Shown: positions 35,699 to 44,724, numbered from the stretch's first letter. The stretch: 64,000 nucleotides of DNA from Methylomonas sp. UP202 (GCF_029910655.1 NZ_CP123897.1:4205547-4269546); one strand, 5' to 3'. Notes: generated from the sequence alone by a model not told the origin. A program made the numbers and translations.

Positions 35699-37927
35699 TT
35701 AGAAATTGATGGTGATGGTGCCGCGAAACATTCTCGGCTCAACCGGATGTTTCAAGATGCCTGTAGAGGTTGCGGCCCCATTGGGATAGGCGTAGTCATA
35801 AGCGTAAGCAATGTCGTTGCTTTGCGATCCCAACAGATTGAAGATATCGAATTCCAATTTGAATTGTTTACGTTTGATACCGGTACCGAAGTTAACGATA
35901 TTGGTATCGCCCGCCCAGAAGTTACCAGACTCATCAAGTGGCACACTACCGAAATGACGGAAGCGCAAGGTGCCGAACACACCGCTTCCGTTGGGATCTT
36001 CAACGGTGATTCCGGTGCTGACGACTCGACCAACTGAATTGGGAACGAAATTATTATTTTCGCCGGCATGTATTTCCGCATAGCGTGCAGTAGTCAACGC
36101 ATAATCAGCATCCAACGTCATCCAGTCGGTTGGCTTGTAATAGTTGGTCCACTCAATACCATAGCGGTGCGATTTACCGTTGATCTCCGTGGTACCAGCA
36201 TCACCGACAAATACCAATTCCTGGCTCGACTCCAGCCACCATAAGGCAAAGGTACTATTCAAACCCTGAATAAAGTTACTGCGAATACCGGCCTCGCCAC
36301 CGCGCGACCAGGCTGCAGGTCGAATACGGGCTGAAGTGGAATCCAGAAAGTCGCCATTGGTCGGATCGCGCTGTAAAGTGGTACCCCGAGCATCATTGGA
36401 GTGGTAGCCGTAGCCAATATTGAAGAAATATTCGGTGTCATACCAAGGACCGATCACCAAACTCAATTTAGGACTGATCATGGCTTTGCCACGGCTGCCG
36501 GAGTTGGCAGCATTCACAGATGGATCATGTGTCGTGGTATCGAGTACTTGTACATCGTTGTTGATGAAGTCCCCCCGCAAGCCCGCAATCGTTCTTACCT
36601 TCTCGTGCCAGTGCGTCTGGTTTTTGAAGTAGGTACCCACTGTGGTTACGCCAATATTGCTCTTGCTCACCGTTTCCAAGATCTGTCTTGCCTGGGTGTT
36701 ATAGAGGCCCAAGCCAATGATCTCATCGTGGCGGAACTGTAAGCCAACGGTGTTATCCATTTCGAAACCCAATATTTTGTTGTAGCGGGTGTGTTCAGCG
36801 TTACCACCCGTTTGTACTCGGCGTTCGGTTTGATAAATTTGATCGCCTTGCGCACCGCGTGTAAAGCCGCTGAAATTCGAATACAAGTCCAGGTCGGTAT
36901 ACAAGGCATAGACATTGGCGTTGTTTTTCCAATTACTACCGGTTTGCCAGAAGTTGCCGGACATGCTGTAGCGATTTGACTTACCGCCGTCTGTTGGATC
37001 CATTGAGCCGTATAGACCGATGGCGCCACTATCAATCGATGCTTGCGGAATCTGATTAGTTGCGGTCCAGCTATTACTATAGGCCTTGCCGTCGATTGAC
37101 ATTCCCCAATCCTGTCTATCCAAAGTGTACTTGAGCATGCCGTTGAACTTCTTGGAGTCTTCCGGCACCTGCCAGACGCCGTTATAGAGATTGAATTCTC
37201 CTGCATACAGCAAATCACCGTCCCCTACCTTGCTGGAATTGGCTACCAGTGTCCGGTAATAGTCAAAAGAACCGGCAGTGAATTTGGCGATACCCTCTTT
37301 TAAGGTGCTCATGGTATGCATCTTGGCGTAACCGGCGGCGGAAAAGTCGCCCACTTCTGCGTAATACGGACCTTTACCGTATTCAACCTTACTGACCAAT
37401 TCCGGGATGATGCTGTTAATGTCCATATAACCTTGCCCATGTGCATGGGTGGTCATATTCATCGGGATACCATCGACATAGGTGGTGAAGTCAGTGCCGT
37501 GATCGAGATTGAAACCGCGCAGAAAATACTGGTTGGCCTTGCCGGAACCACTGTGTTGGGTAGCTACCGCACCGGGTACGACCTCAATAAGCTCGCCGTT
37601 TCGAGATAGCGGACGGTATTCGAATTGTTTCTGACTTACCTCGCCTTGCGAAGCGGTTTCCGCAATCCCGATCAAGTCCTTGCCGCGACCATCTTCTTTG
37701 ACTTCTATGGTGTCGAGTTCTTCGACCTTATCAGATTTATTGGGACGTTTGACTTGCTTCGCCGGTTTGCTTTGTTCTAACGGTTGGGTCTCTGTTGCAG
37801 AGTCAATCTGTTCAGTGTTTGGTGCAGCCTGAATGTTAGCGCAGCCTAGACCTAAAATTATTTCAAGGCTGATGATTAAGGGTTTCTTTTGCAAAAGTGA
37901 GCGAAATGGTTTCATCGTTGGTTTCAT
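35699..37927 (-). CDS. TonB-dependent outer-membrane receptor, nickel type
   Basis: A 742-residue receptor. The start overlaps the preceding gene by ATGA. After the signal sequence, a Lys/Pro-rich linker leads to the TonB box ELDTIEVKED. The plug contains NQYFLRGFNLDHGTDFTTYV and NMTTHAHGQGYMDINSIIP, a histidine-containing stretch that may face the metal ligand. The last strand ends FRGTITINF. Flanking by two HupE-like genes and NikR control argue for a nickel complex as ligand; this is contextual. Confidence 0.87.
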   Translation of the reverse strand: MKPTMKPFRSLLQKKPLIISLEIILGLGCANIQAAPNTEQIDSATETQPLEQSKPAKQVKRPNKSDKVEELDTIEVKEDGRGKDLIGIAETASQGEVSQKQFEYRPLSRNGELIEVVPGAVATQHSGSGKANQYFLRGFNLDHGTDFTTYVDGIPMNMTTHAHGQGYMDINSIIPELVSKVEYGKGPYYAEVGDFSAAGYAKMHTMSTLKEGIAKFTAGSFDYYRTLVANSSKVGDGDLLYAGEFNLYNGVWQVPEDSKKFNGMLKYTLDRQDWGMSIDGKAYSNSWTATNQIPQASIDSGAIGLYGSMDPTDGGKSNRYSMSGNFWQTGSNWKNNANVYALYTDLDLYSNFSGFTRGAQGDQIYQTERRVQTGGNAEHTRYNKILGFEMDNTVGLQFRHDEIIGLGLYNTQARQILETVSKSNIGVTTVGTYFKNQTHWHEKVRTIAGLRGDFINNDVQVLDTTTHDPSVNAANSGSRGKAMISPKLSLVIGPWYDTEYFFNIGYGYHSNDARGTTLQRDPTNGDFLDSTSARIRPAAWSRGGEAGIRSNFIQGLNSTFALWWLESSQELVFVGDAGTTEINGKSHRYGIEWTNYYKPTDWMTLDADYALTTARYAEIHAGENNNFVPNSVGRVVSTGITVEDPNGSGVFGTLRFRHFGSVPLDESGNFWAGDTNIVNFGTGIKRKQFKLEFDIFNLLGSQSNDIAYAYDYAYPNGAATSTGILKHPVEPRMFRGTITINF

Positions 37928-39246
37928 GAGGCGATTTCTCGTTGATTTTTATTGTATTTATTTGTGACTAACCCTTGGCCAAGCGAAGGCCACAGGATTT
38001 TTAGGGTGTGGATGGGGTTATGCAGGTACAGCGAATAGGATTGGATGTCTGCGTTTAAAGCAGCGGTGTTTTGAGTAGTCGCGGAGCGCAGTGCGCAATC
38101 AAGCAAACGACAAATATTAAATTGGGGAGCGAGATAGCCGATTTTGTTTTCGGCAAACACCAAATGAAGCAACGGTTCTTCACTGGATAAAACTAAGCGT
38201 TTAAAGCGAGGGGGAGAAACGGGGTTAGATGCGGTCAGGTATTGGCAAGCGGGTGGTGAAGTAAGGCCCACACCATTGCTTAATAACTGTTTGCCAGGCG
38301 ATTGATTGATGTCAGGATAATAGTGTTTGAAATCCAAGGCTAAAGTTGGAGATTCATCCGGTTTCAATTCAACCAACGACGCACGATCAAGCTTATTAAT
38401 TGATGACGATTTACTTAGTTGATACATTGCATAACTACCAACACTATCACGATGAGCCTGTTGGTTATGATCGGGGGCGACACTGGATATAGTCGTTGTG
38501 ACCGACTCGGATCGAACAATGGACTGGTTACCTGATTTCTCTAACACCCCTCTCCATAACTCATGGGGATTAGACGTTGAGCTGAATTCAACTTTTAAGG
38601 TAGACGTAGTGTTCTTGTCATCAAGTTCAATACGGGATTGAACTGCATTAGCTAATGCGGCACTGGAAAACAATAGTGTTATTAGACAGGTGATGGCAAG
38701 CATAACTAGTTTGGCAACCAATATACCCGCGCCGTGTAAAAGCAAGGTTGCCACCATAAAGCCCACGGTATAGGAAATCAGACTGGCTGAAGTGGATATT
38801 TCCTGACCGTGTGCAAAACCATGGAAAAAGCCAAAAAATGCCACAATCATGACATTGATTTTTCCGCTAAATCGGATTTTACGGGATATCAGCACAATGA
38901 AGACCGCACATGAAAGCAGAATAATGCCTTCAATGCTCGGAATATCAATACCAGCAGATCCTACCAGACCACCTAAACTCATGACGCCGACGAATGATAA
39001 TGGCAACATCCAAATCGCATGACCACGCATTTGCGCAGCCCAGACACCCACCGCCAGCATAGTGATCAGGTGATCCCACCCCGTTAACGGATGGCTAAAA
39101 CCGTTGCTCAACCCAATGCTGTCAAAATCAACAAACTGGTTACCTAAAAAGGCGACCAATAGCAACAATGGCAAACCTACAGACAGCCACATCCTGTTCG
39201 GACGGAGCCCAACTTCAGTCTGCTTGTCAAAAAAGGTAGATTGCAT
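37924..39246 (-). CDS. HupE-like N-terminus fused to unknown C-terminal domain
   Basis: A 440-residue protein. Residues 20-200 are HupE/UreJ-like, with GFSHPLTGWDHLITMLAVGV near residue 50 and FGFFHGFAHGQEIS near 140; these histidine motifs are the metal sites of the family. After the last helix the chain continues for about 240 residues of polar sequence (from VQSRIELDDKNTTSTL) that I do not recognise and that ends near LGQGLVTNKYNKNQREIAS. Normal HupE proteins are about 200 residues. It is the first gene of the nickel operon. Confidence 0.75.
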   Translation of the reverse strand: MQSTFFDKQTEVGLRPNRMWLSVGLPLLLLVAFLGNQFVDFDSIGLSNGFSHPLTGWDHLITMLAVGVWAAQMRGHAIWMLPLSFVGVMSLGGLVGSAGIDIPSIEGIILLSCAVFIVLISRKIRFSGKINVMIVAFFGFFHGFAHGQEISTSASLISYTVGFMVATLLLHGAGILVAKLVMLAITCLITLLFSSAALANAVQSRIELDDKNTTSTLKVEFSSTSNPHELWRGVLEKSGNQSIVRSESVTTTISSVAPDHNQQAHRDSVGSYAMYQLSKSSSINKLDRASLVELKPDESPTLALDFKHYYPDINQSPGKQLLSNGVGLTSPPACQYLTASNPVSPPRFKRLVLSSEEPLLHLVFAENKIGYLAPQFNICRLLDCALRSATTQNTAALNADIQSYSLYLHNPIHTLKILWPSLGQGLVTNKYNKNQREIAS

Positions 39247-39702
39247 GAGCTAGGGGCTAAAGCTGTTTTATAAGTAAATAATTTGTGAATAATACTGCAA
39301 AAATATGAAAATTAACATTTCCGTATCTAGATCATGATTTTTCCAAGGGTCAGACGTATAGCGCTGATAGTCTCTGTTTACTGGAATACCTGCAATCTAG
39401 CAGTTTGAGCCCGTCGTCAAACAATGGAATGTTTAAGTTTGAAGGCATATCAAATTTTGAAAGCACCCATGTTGCAACCTTACCAAAGCGAACCACAGGG
39501 TTATCCAACTAGAAGCAATCGCCTAGGCTCTTACAATTAAGATATAAAGCCATACTTTTCCTATTGGCACGCAATGTAGGCGAAGAAACAAACATCACCC
39601 AGCTGACCAGTGTCCGGAAGCCTACCCAGATGCTCTGGATCATATCTAGAATGCCACCCCAATTTAAGCCCGAAAATTGAGCTAGACATCAAACCTTGAT
39701 TT
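39247..39702 (-). other. 456-bp leader of the nickel operon, no gene
   Basis: This stretch lies between the NikR-controlled promoter and the first operon gene. A 66-codon minus-strand frame (39561-39761) overlaps the operator and has no support. No cobalamin or NiCo riboswitch consensus was recognised. The transcript would have a long AU-rich 5' leader of unknown purpose. Confidence 0.5.
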
Positions 39703-39730
39703 GTATGAAAATAAATTGTAATTATCATAC
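39703..39730 (-). promoter_or_regulatory. NikR operator over the nickel-operon promoter
   Basis: GTATGA (39703-39708), a 16-bp spacer and TCATAC (39725-39730) match the known NikR operator exactly. The symmetry extends outward to CTTGATT / ATCAAG. On the minus strand TTGATT (39731-39736) and TATTTT (39708-39713) form a -35/-10 pair 17 bp apart that overlaps the operator, so bound NikR would block transcription toward the hupE-receptor-cobN operon. Confidence 0.92.
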
Positions 39731-39789
39731 AATCAAGTCGGATGTCCTGTGGCATAGCCATAGTGAACCCAGTAAAACGAAATTAGTGA

Positions 39790-40251
39790 CTAGCTATGCG
39801 GATGAAAATGAGCATGGTGAGCAAAATGGAGCGCAGCGACCTTCACAGGGATTAAATTTAGAGAGCTATGCCTAATGCCTGTTTCAGCAGATAGCTTCTG
39901 GGAAAAATTTCGGATTTGTTGTGTTAAGCCACGTAGAAATAGGGTTTCTAAACAATCATCGTGATCCAAATGAACATGCGTTGATGAGACAACCAAATCA
40001 TGTACTTCATGCTGAAGGTTAGTCACGCGTTCAGCCAGATTACGCTCATGATGATTGTAAACAAATGAAAAAGTAGCAACGCTGTATATGGCTTGATCTT
40101 GATCCACGCGTTTTGTTTCGATTTCTTTTCGTAGCAGATCACGAACGGCTTCGGAACGATTGCTGTAACCGCGAGCTTCAATCCATTGATCGAAATCCGC
40201 GGCTAATTCGTCACTGAGAGAGATAGTAAAACGTTCCAAGACTGGCTCCAT
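39790..40251 (-). CDS. nikR: NikR nickel-responsive repressor
   Basis: A 153-residue ribbon-helix-helix/ACT protein. The N-terminal strand reads ERFTISLSDELAADFDQWIE. The nickel site is intact: His81, His92 and His94 (THVHLDHDDCLE) and Cys100 correspond to His76, His87, His89 and Cys95 of E. coli NikR. The C-terminus ends in a histidine-rich ALHFAHHAHFHPHS tail not found in E. coli NikR. With Ni(II) bound it should repress the operon whose operator lies 60 bp beyond its stop codon. Confidence 0.93.
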   Translation of the reverse strand: MEPVLERFTISLSDELAADFDQWIEARGYSNRSEAVRDLLRKEIETKRVDQDQAIYSVATFSFVYNHHERNLAERVTNLQHEVHDLVVSSTHVHLDHDDCLETLFLRGLTQQIRNFSQKLSAETGIRHSSLNLIPVKVAALHFAHHAHFHPHS

Positions 40252-40361
40252 TCATTTGATAGTGGATTAAAAATTATAACTCAATGCTGTAAAGCACTTG
40301 GGTGGGGGTACAAGCACAGAGGTGTTTGTTTTTGGTTGCAATTTTGTTTGTTGAGAATGCT

Positions 40362-40940
40362 ATGCACACTGGGGAATATATCCACGATCATTTCGGCAAA
40401 ATCGTTATCCGTACCCAGGTGGCGATAGCCCTAAGCTTATTGTTGCTTCTCCCTGTTGCCAATTTTTTCTACCCCTCCGATTACAGCCTCAAGGCCGGTA
40501 TTCATGGTGTTAGCGCGATTCTCGCTATCGTCATCGGTACTTATCTGACCCATCGGGCCATACCTCTGATCAAGGGCATGCATGTCAGGTATGAATCCTT
40601 ACGCCTTTGGGTGCTTGGGGCTACCCTGCTTAATCTGGCCGGCGCCATCAGCGGTAACTGGATTTACATGCGTTATCGCGGTCAGGAAGGCCCTCGTGAC
40701 TGGATACTGGCCCATGTACCGACATTTCATAACGTACTGATGGAATTCAAGGAGTTCGTTTCCTTGTTTCCTTTTCCCTTGATGCTGGCCGCTACTTTTA
40801 CCCTCTACTACTACGGCATGCCGATCCAGTATCGACGGGATATTACCCGTTTTGTTGGCATCACCATACTGATTTCGTGGAGCTTCTTAATGCTGGGCTT
40901 CGTGGCGGGTTTGGTATTGGCCAAATTGCGTTTTGTTTAA
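40362..40940 (+). CDS. Integral membrane protein, unknown
   Basis: A 192-residue protein from ATG 40362, with a longer frame upstream that has little support. It has five hydrophobic segments and two conserved-looking His motifs, YIHDHFG at the N-terminus and HVPTFHNVLMEF in a loop. The topology recalls cytochrome-b561-like or CopD-like proteins, but I do not recognise the family. It opens the plus-strand operon that runs to 44525, divergent from nikR. Confidence 0.72.
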   Translation: MHTGEYIHDHFGKIVIRTQVAIALSLLLLLPVANFFYPSDYSLKAGIHGVSAILAIVIGTYLTHRAIPLIKGMHVRYESLRLWVLGATLLNLAGAISGNWIYMRYRGQEGPRDWILAHVPTFHNVLMEFKEFVSLFPFPLMLAATFTLYYYGMPIQYRRDITRFVGITILISWSFLMLGFVAGLVLAKLRFV

Positions 40941-40953
40941 AAGGAACCCTCCA

Positions 40954-41358
40954 ATGAACAACGAATCCGAAGATCAAAAACTGTATTCAGGCCCGGTAGT
41001 AGCCGCTAGTTTGCCCTTATTACTGGCGTTTTTAACCCTGATGGTGAGCCACCATATTTCGAGACTGACGAAAGAGTTAGACAAAGTCGTGCACTCGTAT
41101 GGTCATTGGATACCAGGTTCAACCGGAAGTGGCCCGGCAGGCAGTATCGGTTCTTACTCGGGCAAAGAGACACTGGCCCTTGGCGTCTGGTTAGCAAGCT
41201 GGCTGATTTTCCATCTGTTATGGCGTAAACAGGATTTTTCCTTGCAACTCTGGACACGATTTTTTGTGGTCAGTTTGAGCGTCATCACACTTGGTTTTTT
41301 TCATCCATTGGCGGACCCCATTGTGTTGTTCATTGCCGACTTAGTAGGAGCGCGTTAG
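40954..41358 (+). CDS. Membrane protein, unknown
   Basis: A 134-residue protein from ATG 40954, supported by AAAAGGAA upstream. It has three hydrophobic segments; HPLADPIVLFIAD lies near the end. It may form a complex with the preceding membrane protein, which it follows by 13 bases. No function can be read. Confidence 0.7.
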   Translation: MNNESEDQKLYSGPVVAASLPLLLAFLTLMVSHHISRLTKELDKVVHSYGHWIPGSTGSGPAGSIGSYSGKETLALGVWLASWLIFHLLWRKQDFSLQLWTRFFVVSLSVITLGFFHPLADPIVLFIADLVGAR

Positions 41359-41362
41359 ATAT

Positions 41363-41755
41363 ATGGATAAGCGCACATTTCAAATCTTGGCAGCGCTATC
41401 GCTGTTGATCACAAGTCTGGTTAGCCATGCCGAAGGCATACTGATCAAATCCGAGCCTAAAAACAAAGCCGAGGTCGCCAATTTCGACGGCAACATCAAA
41501 CTATGGTTTAGCGGCAATGTCGGCGAGCGCTCTCCGTCTGTGGTGGTTGTGGACGACAAAGGCAAACGGGTTGATAACGGCGATAGCCGCCTAGTGCTAG
41601 GGGAACGCCACCGCCTGACAGCAAGCACCAAGCCGCTAACACCTGGCGCATACGCGATGCGTTACCGGGTGATTACCGAAGACGGCTTGATTGTCAGCGG
41701 CGTATCGAAGTTTTCCGTCATCGCCAACGCGGCAATGACCGAAGTGAAACCATGA
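41363..41755 (+). CDS. CopC-domain periplasmic protein lacking usual copper ligands
   Basis: A 130-residue secreted protein with a signal peptide ending near LVSHA-EG. The CopC fold is evident from ILIKSEPKNKAEV at the N-terminus, LTPGAYAMRYRVITEDG and IVSGVSKFSV at the end. CopC proteins bind Cu(II) through an N-terminal His and the His of a DGH motif; here the first mature residues lack His and DGH is DGL. So it either binds another metal or no metal. It overlaps the next gene by ATGA. Confidence 0.75.
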   Translation: MDKRTFQILAALSLLITSLVSHAEGILIKSEPKNKAEVANFDGNIKLWFSGNVGERSPSVVVVDDKGKRVDNGDSRLVLGERHRLTASTKPLTPGAYAMRYRVITEDGLIVSGVSKFSVIANAAMTEVKP

Positions 41756-42366
41756 AAAAAGTCCACACCTTACTCGTTTTCGTTCTGCTACTGGCTGCAA
41801 TCGCCCAGTCTCACGCTTCGGTGCCCCTGGGCAATAATCGGAAAGGTGTTGGCGGCAGTTACGATATGTATGGCTGCATGCATACCAATGATTATTACGT
41901 GGTCAATTTTGCAGCCTATCAATTAGGAGCGAATCAGACACTGGACCCCAAAAATCTGCCGGCAGCGGAATGTACCGATCTTCCAAACACAGGCAAGACT
42001 CAGATTTCCATTGACTTGCTCGACTTGGATGTACGCAAAAAACCGGTCGCCTTAAAAATCTTGCGCGAGGATGGGCAAACCGTCGCCGAATTACCGATGT
42101 CCGTCGCGAAACAGGGCGTACTGTCGTTGACAGTCGATTTTAAAAGCGCTGGAAAATATCAAGCGGTCATAAGCGTAGACGATACCGATTTGCATACGCC
42201 GCTTGACGTCAGCGCCTTGCGCATCCCCCTGACTGTCGCATTGGTCACCGAACAATCAGGTGGCGGTCATGGATTGATGATTCTATTTATTCTCTTCGGC
42301 ATCATCGTCGCTGCGGTTGCTTACTTCCTGCCTCGTCTGCTCAATCCCAAACCCATTGAGCCTTAA
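41752..42366 (+). CDS. Exported protein with C-terminal membrane anchor, unknown
   Basis: A 204-residue protein with a signal peptide (LLAAIAQSHA-SVPL), a periplasmic domain of about 145 residues and a C-terminal helix (GLMILFILFGIIVAAVAYFL). The domain has two cysteines (YGCMHTND and AAECTDLPN) likely to be bonded and looks beta-rich. I do not recognise it. Coupled translation with the CopC-like gene suggests they act together in the periplasm. Confidence 0.7.
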   Translation: MKKVHTLLVFVLLLAAIAQSHASVPLGNNRKGVGGSYDMYGCMHTNDYYVVNFAAYQLGANQTLDPKNLPAAECTDLPNTGKTQISIDLLDLDVRKKPVALKILREDGQTVAELPMSVAKQGVLSLTVDFKSAGKYQAVISVDDTDLHTPLDVSALRIPLTVALVTEQSGGGHGLMILFILFGIIVAAVAYFLPRLLNPKPIEP

Positions 42367-42398
42367 CCCTTCGCATCTTTCCATCAAAGGCATTGCAT

Positions 42399-42872
42399 AT
42401 GAAATTTCCATTCATTCGGATCAGTCAAACCGTTGGGGTTATCCTGATGTTGGCGGCGTGTAGCAACCCGCATCGCCCCGAAACCGAAGTAACGCAATAC
42501 TCACCCGGCTTAGGTGAAATCATGGCGCAAAGCGCCATGCGTCACGCCAAATTATGGTTTGCAGGCAGTGCGCAAAACTGGGACTTAGCCGCTTATGAAA
42601 TCGATGAATTGCACGAAGGCTTCGAAGATGCGGGTAAATTTCATCCGACTCACAAAGACATCAAGCAGCCGATTCCGGAATTGCTCAATCGCTATATGGA
42701 CCAACCACTCGCCGAACTGGAACAAGCCATCAAGGGCAAAAATATCAAGGCCTTTTCCGAGAGCTACGATCATTTGACCGCATCTTGTAACGCTTGCCAT
42801 CAAGCCACTGATTTTGGATTCAACAAAGTGATTCAACCTAGCTTTAATCCTTTTGCTAATCAGTCATTTTGA
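42399..42872 (+). CDS. Lipoprotein c-type cytochrome
   Basis: A 157-residue lipoprotein from ATG 42399 with lipobox LMLAAC. A helical body ends in a haem attachment site CNACHQ near residue 138, as in C-terminal-haem cytochromes of the c' / c556 fold. It should be a periplasmic, membrane-anchored electron carrier or haem sensor in the nickel/CopC cluster. Confidence 0.8.
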   Translation: MKFPFIRISQTVGVILMLAACSNPHRPETEVTQYSPGLGEIMAQSAMRHAKLWFAGSAQNWDLAAYEIDELHEGFEDAGKFHPTHKDIKQPIPELLNRYMDQPLAELEQAIKGKNIKAFSESYDHLTASCNACHQATDFGFNKVIQPSFNPFANQSF

Positions 42873-42974
42873 CTATTGAGCAAAATTCAAAATCAATTGG
42901 CCAGCGTGATTTAAAACCAAGGCAATAGCCAGTGATTTCCATGATCTCCAAGATTCAATCAGCAGGTTTCCAAC

Positions 42975-43406
42975 ATGAAAATTTCATTCTGGTTTTTAGT
43001 TTTGTCGATTTGTATTGCGCTAATTGCTTGCGGAAATTCGAACCAAATCAATGGCAAAAGCATGAAAACCGCGCATAAATCGGTGGCTTTCATTAAAGAA
43101 CACCTGCCGGCTAACCAGCGAGTCGAATTCGAAGTGGCGTATTGGGGATTACGTAATCAAATAAAGGATGATGCGGAGTTTCTCAAAACCATCGATAACA
43201 AAACTTCAACCGATATTGTCGAGCTTGGAAAAGCGAGTTTCGCCAAAAATAAAGCCGCTGGTGTGGCCGAGGTTGTCGACTACGACAACTGGGATCAAAT
43301 GATTGCCAAGCAAATAGAGCAACGTACCGAACAAGATCGCTCTGCCGTCGATACTAAAGATAAAAAGGGCTATCCGAGAGTCGATTACAAAATGCACGCA
43401 ATGTAA
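42975..43406 (+). CDS. Small lipoprotein, DUF6694-like
   Basis: A 143-residue protein with lipobox IALIAC and mature start GNSNQINGKSMKTAHKSVAF. The body is helical and charged. It resembles DUF6694 lipoproteins by its INGKSMKTAHKSVAFIKEHL start; this is a recollection of the family, not a search. Function unknown. Confidence 0.68.
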   Translation: MKISFWFLVLSICIALIACGNSNQINGKSMKTAHKSVAFIKEHLPANQRVEFEVAYWGLRNQIKDDAEFLKTIDNKTSTDIVELGKASFAKNKAAGVAEVVDYDNWDQMIAKQIEQRTEQDRSAVDTKDKKGYPRVDYKMHAM

Positions 43407-43453
43407 CGATCAAGTTTCTTACTGACTTTCAGCAACAAAACCAGGAGAAAGCG

Positions 43454-44017
43454 ATGAAAAGCAAGGCAAGATATTTTCAAGTTTTGAGTTTGGCTATATT
43501 GGCGCAACCGATTATTGCAGCGGCTCACCCCATGAATTTGACAAGCGAATCGATAGGTTTTTTTAGTGGGATGAGCCATCCTCTCATGGGTTCCGACCAT
43601 ATCATCACCATGTTAACCGTCGGTTTTTGGTTATCCCAAACCAATCGGCAAACGACCAAGATTTTACCATTCGTTTTTATGGCTTTGATGCTGATGGGAT
43701 GCGGTTTGAGCATTTTTCCTATCCAAATTGCCCACGCCGAAAATGTCATGAATCTGTCGGCTTTAGTCTTAGGTTTGATACTGGCATTTGGTTATAAAGT
43801 TTCGTCTTTCACAGCAACGCTAATAGTGGGCAATCTAGCTCTATTTCATGGTTATGTACATGCCTATGATATCTGGCTAGACGTCGATCGCTTGTCCTAC
43901 ACGATTGGCTTTTCTTTAACAACATTAGCATTAATTGCAATCGGAATCGCAATCAGAATCATGGTGAAGCTCTTTGTAGATAACAAGCCTGATTATTTTG
44001 CTGGCAAGGGTAACTAA
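43454..44017 (+). CDS. HupE/UreJ-family metal permease
   Basis: A 187-residue protein of normal HupE length. The signal or first helix ends near IIAAA-HPMN. The family signatures are FFSGMSHPLMGSDHIITMLT near residue 38 and ALFHGYVHAYDI near 135. It is the third HupE-like gene in the island and is preceded by AGGAG at 43442. It should carry nickel or cobalt across the inner membrane. Confidence 0.85.
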   Translation: MKSKARYFQVLSLAILAQPIIAAAHPMNLTSESIGFFSGMSHPLMGSDHIITMLTVGFWLSQTNRQTTKILPFVFMALMLMGCGLSIFPIQIAHAENVMNLSALVLGLILAFGYKVSSFTATLIVGNLALFHGYVHAYDIWLDVDRLSYTIGFSLTTLALIAIGIAIRIMVKLFVDNKPDYFAGKGN

Positions 44018-44156
44018 CCGGCAAGATTTTCTTCTTATCCGGAAGATTTATTCAATGTCTAACTAAAACAAACAGGAGAAATACTCATTCCCAAACAATA
44101 GTCATATAAAACAATACTTAAACATCAAAATAAACCAATAATTAACGAGTTAGCTT

Positions 44157-44525
44157 ATGTCACTAAAAAAAGTTTTTATCACCTTTATCCTGTTTTTTTC
44201 GATGCAGGGTCTGTCAAGCGCTACTTTTGCCAAAGAAGTCAAAAAGAACATGCCTGATGTGCTGAAAGAGGTTGATGCCAAGATTCAGGTCGCTTTGGAT
44301 GCCATTCCTGCAGGGAATGCGCAAGAGGTGGCTGAATTAGTTAAAGCGGCAAACGAAAATGCCGGTGAATTGAGTGCCAACTATAAATTCGAATTCGAGC
44401 GCGATAAAGCCCAGGCTAAATTGAAAAAAGCACGGGATGCCGCAAAAAAATCTGACCTTTCAACGGCAGAACAAGAACTGAAAGGCGCACGTGAAAGCTT
44501 TGCAAATCTAAAGAATTTTCTTTAA
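44157..44525 (+). CDS. Small helical periplasmic protein
   Basis: A 122-residue protein with a signal peptide (GLSSATFA-KEVK) and a mature part that is almost wholly helical and Lys/Ala/Glu-rich, resembling the four-helix cytochrome b562-like or metal-scavenging periplasmic proteins. There is no cysteine and no histidine in the mature part, so haem or soft-metal binding is unlikely without other ligands. The 140 bp before it are AT-rich and hold no recognised feature. Confidence 0.65.
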   Translation: MSLKKVFITFILFFSMQGLSSATFAKEVKKNMPDVLKEVDAKIQVALDAIPAGNAQEVAELVKAANENAGELSANYKFEFERDKAQAKLKKARDAAKKSDLSTAEQELKGARESFANLKNFL

Positions 44526-44534
44526 TTCATTGGC

Positions 44535-44569
44535 GTGACAGGTGGCGATAGTTTTTCGCTACTTGTCAC
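44535..44569. terminator. Hairpin after the plus-strand operon
   Basis: GTGACA (44535-44540) pairs with TGTCAC (44564-44569) with further pairing inside (GGCGA/TCGCT). The plus-strand run after it is A-rich, not T-rich, so termination would be weak; it may serve as a 3' stabiliser. Confidence 0.4.
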
Positions 44570-44724
44570 CCAGAAAAAAACGTAAATTGCGTTTACTAGA
44601 TATTGAAGTGTAGAACTTCAGTGCTCGCCAGCCATTAAATAAACTTTCTATATTGGATTAATTACCAAGACAAATTATCGATTTTTCCGGTCGTTTAGCT
44701 TTTGGCTTATAGAAGAGCAATCAT

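Noticed and set aside
39247..39702. Cobalamin or NiCo riboswitch in the nickel-operon leader
   Set aside because: The expected conserved boxes were looked for on the minus strand and not found; only NikR control is supported.
39561..39761. 66-codon minus-strand frame across the NikR operator
   Set aside because: It overlaps the promoter and operator, lacks a ribosome site and resembles no complete domain.
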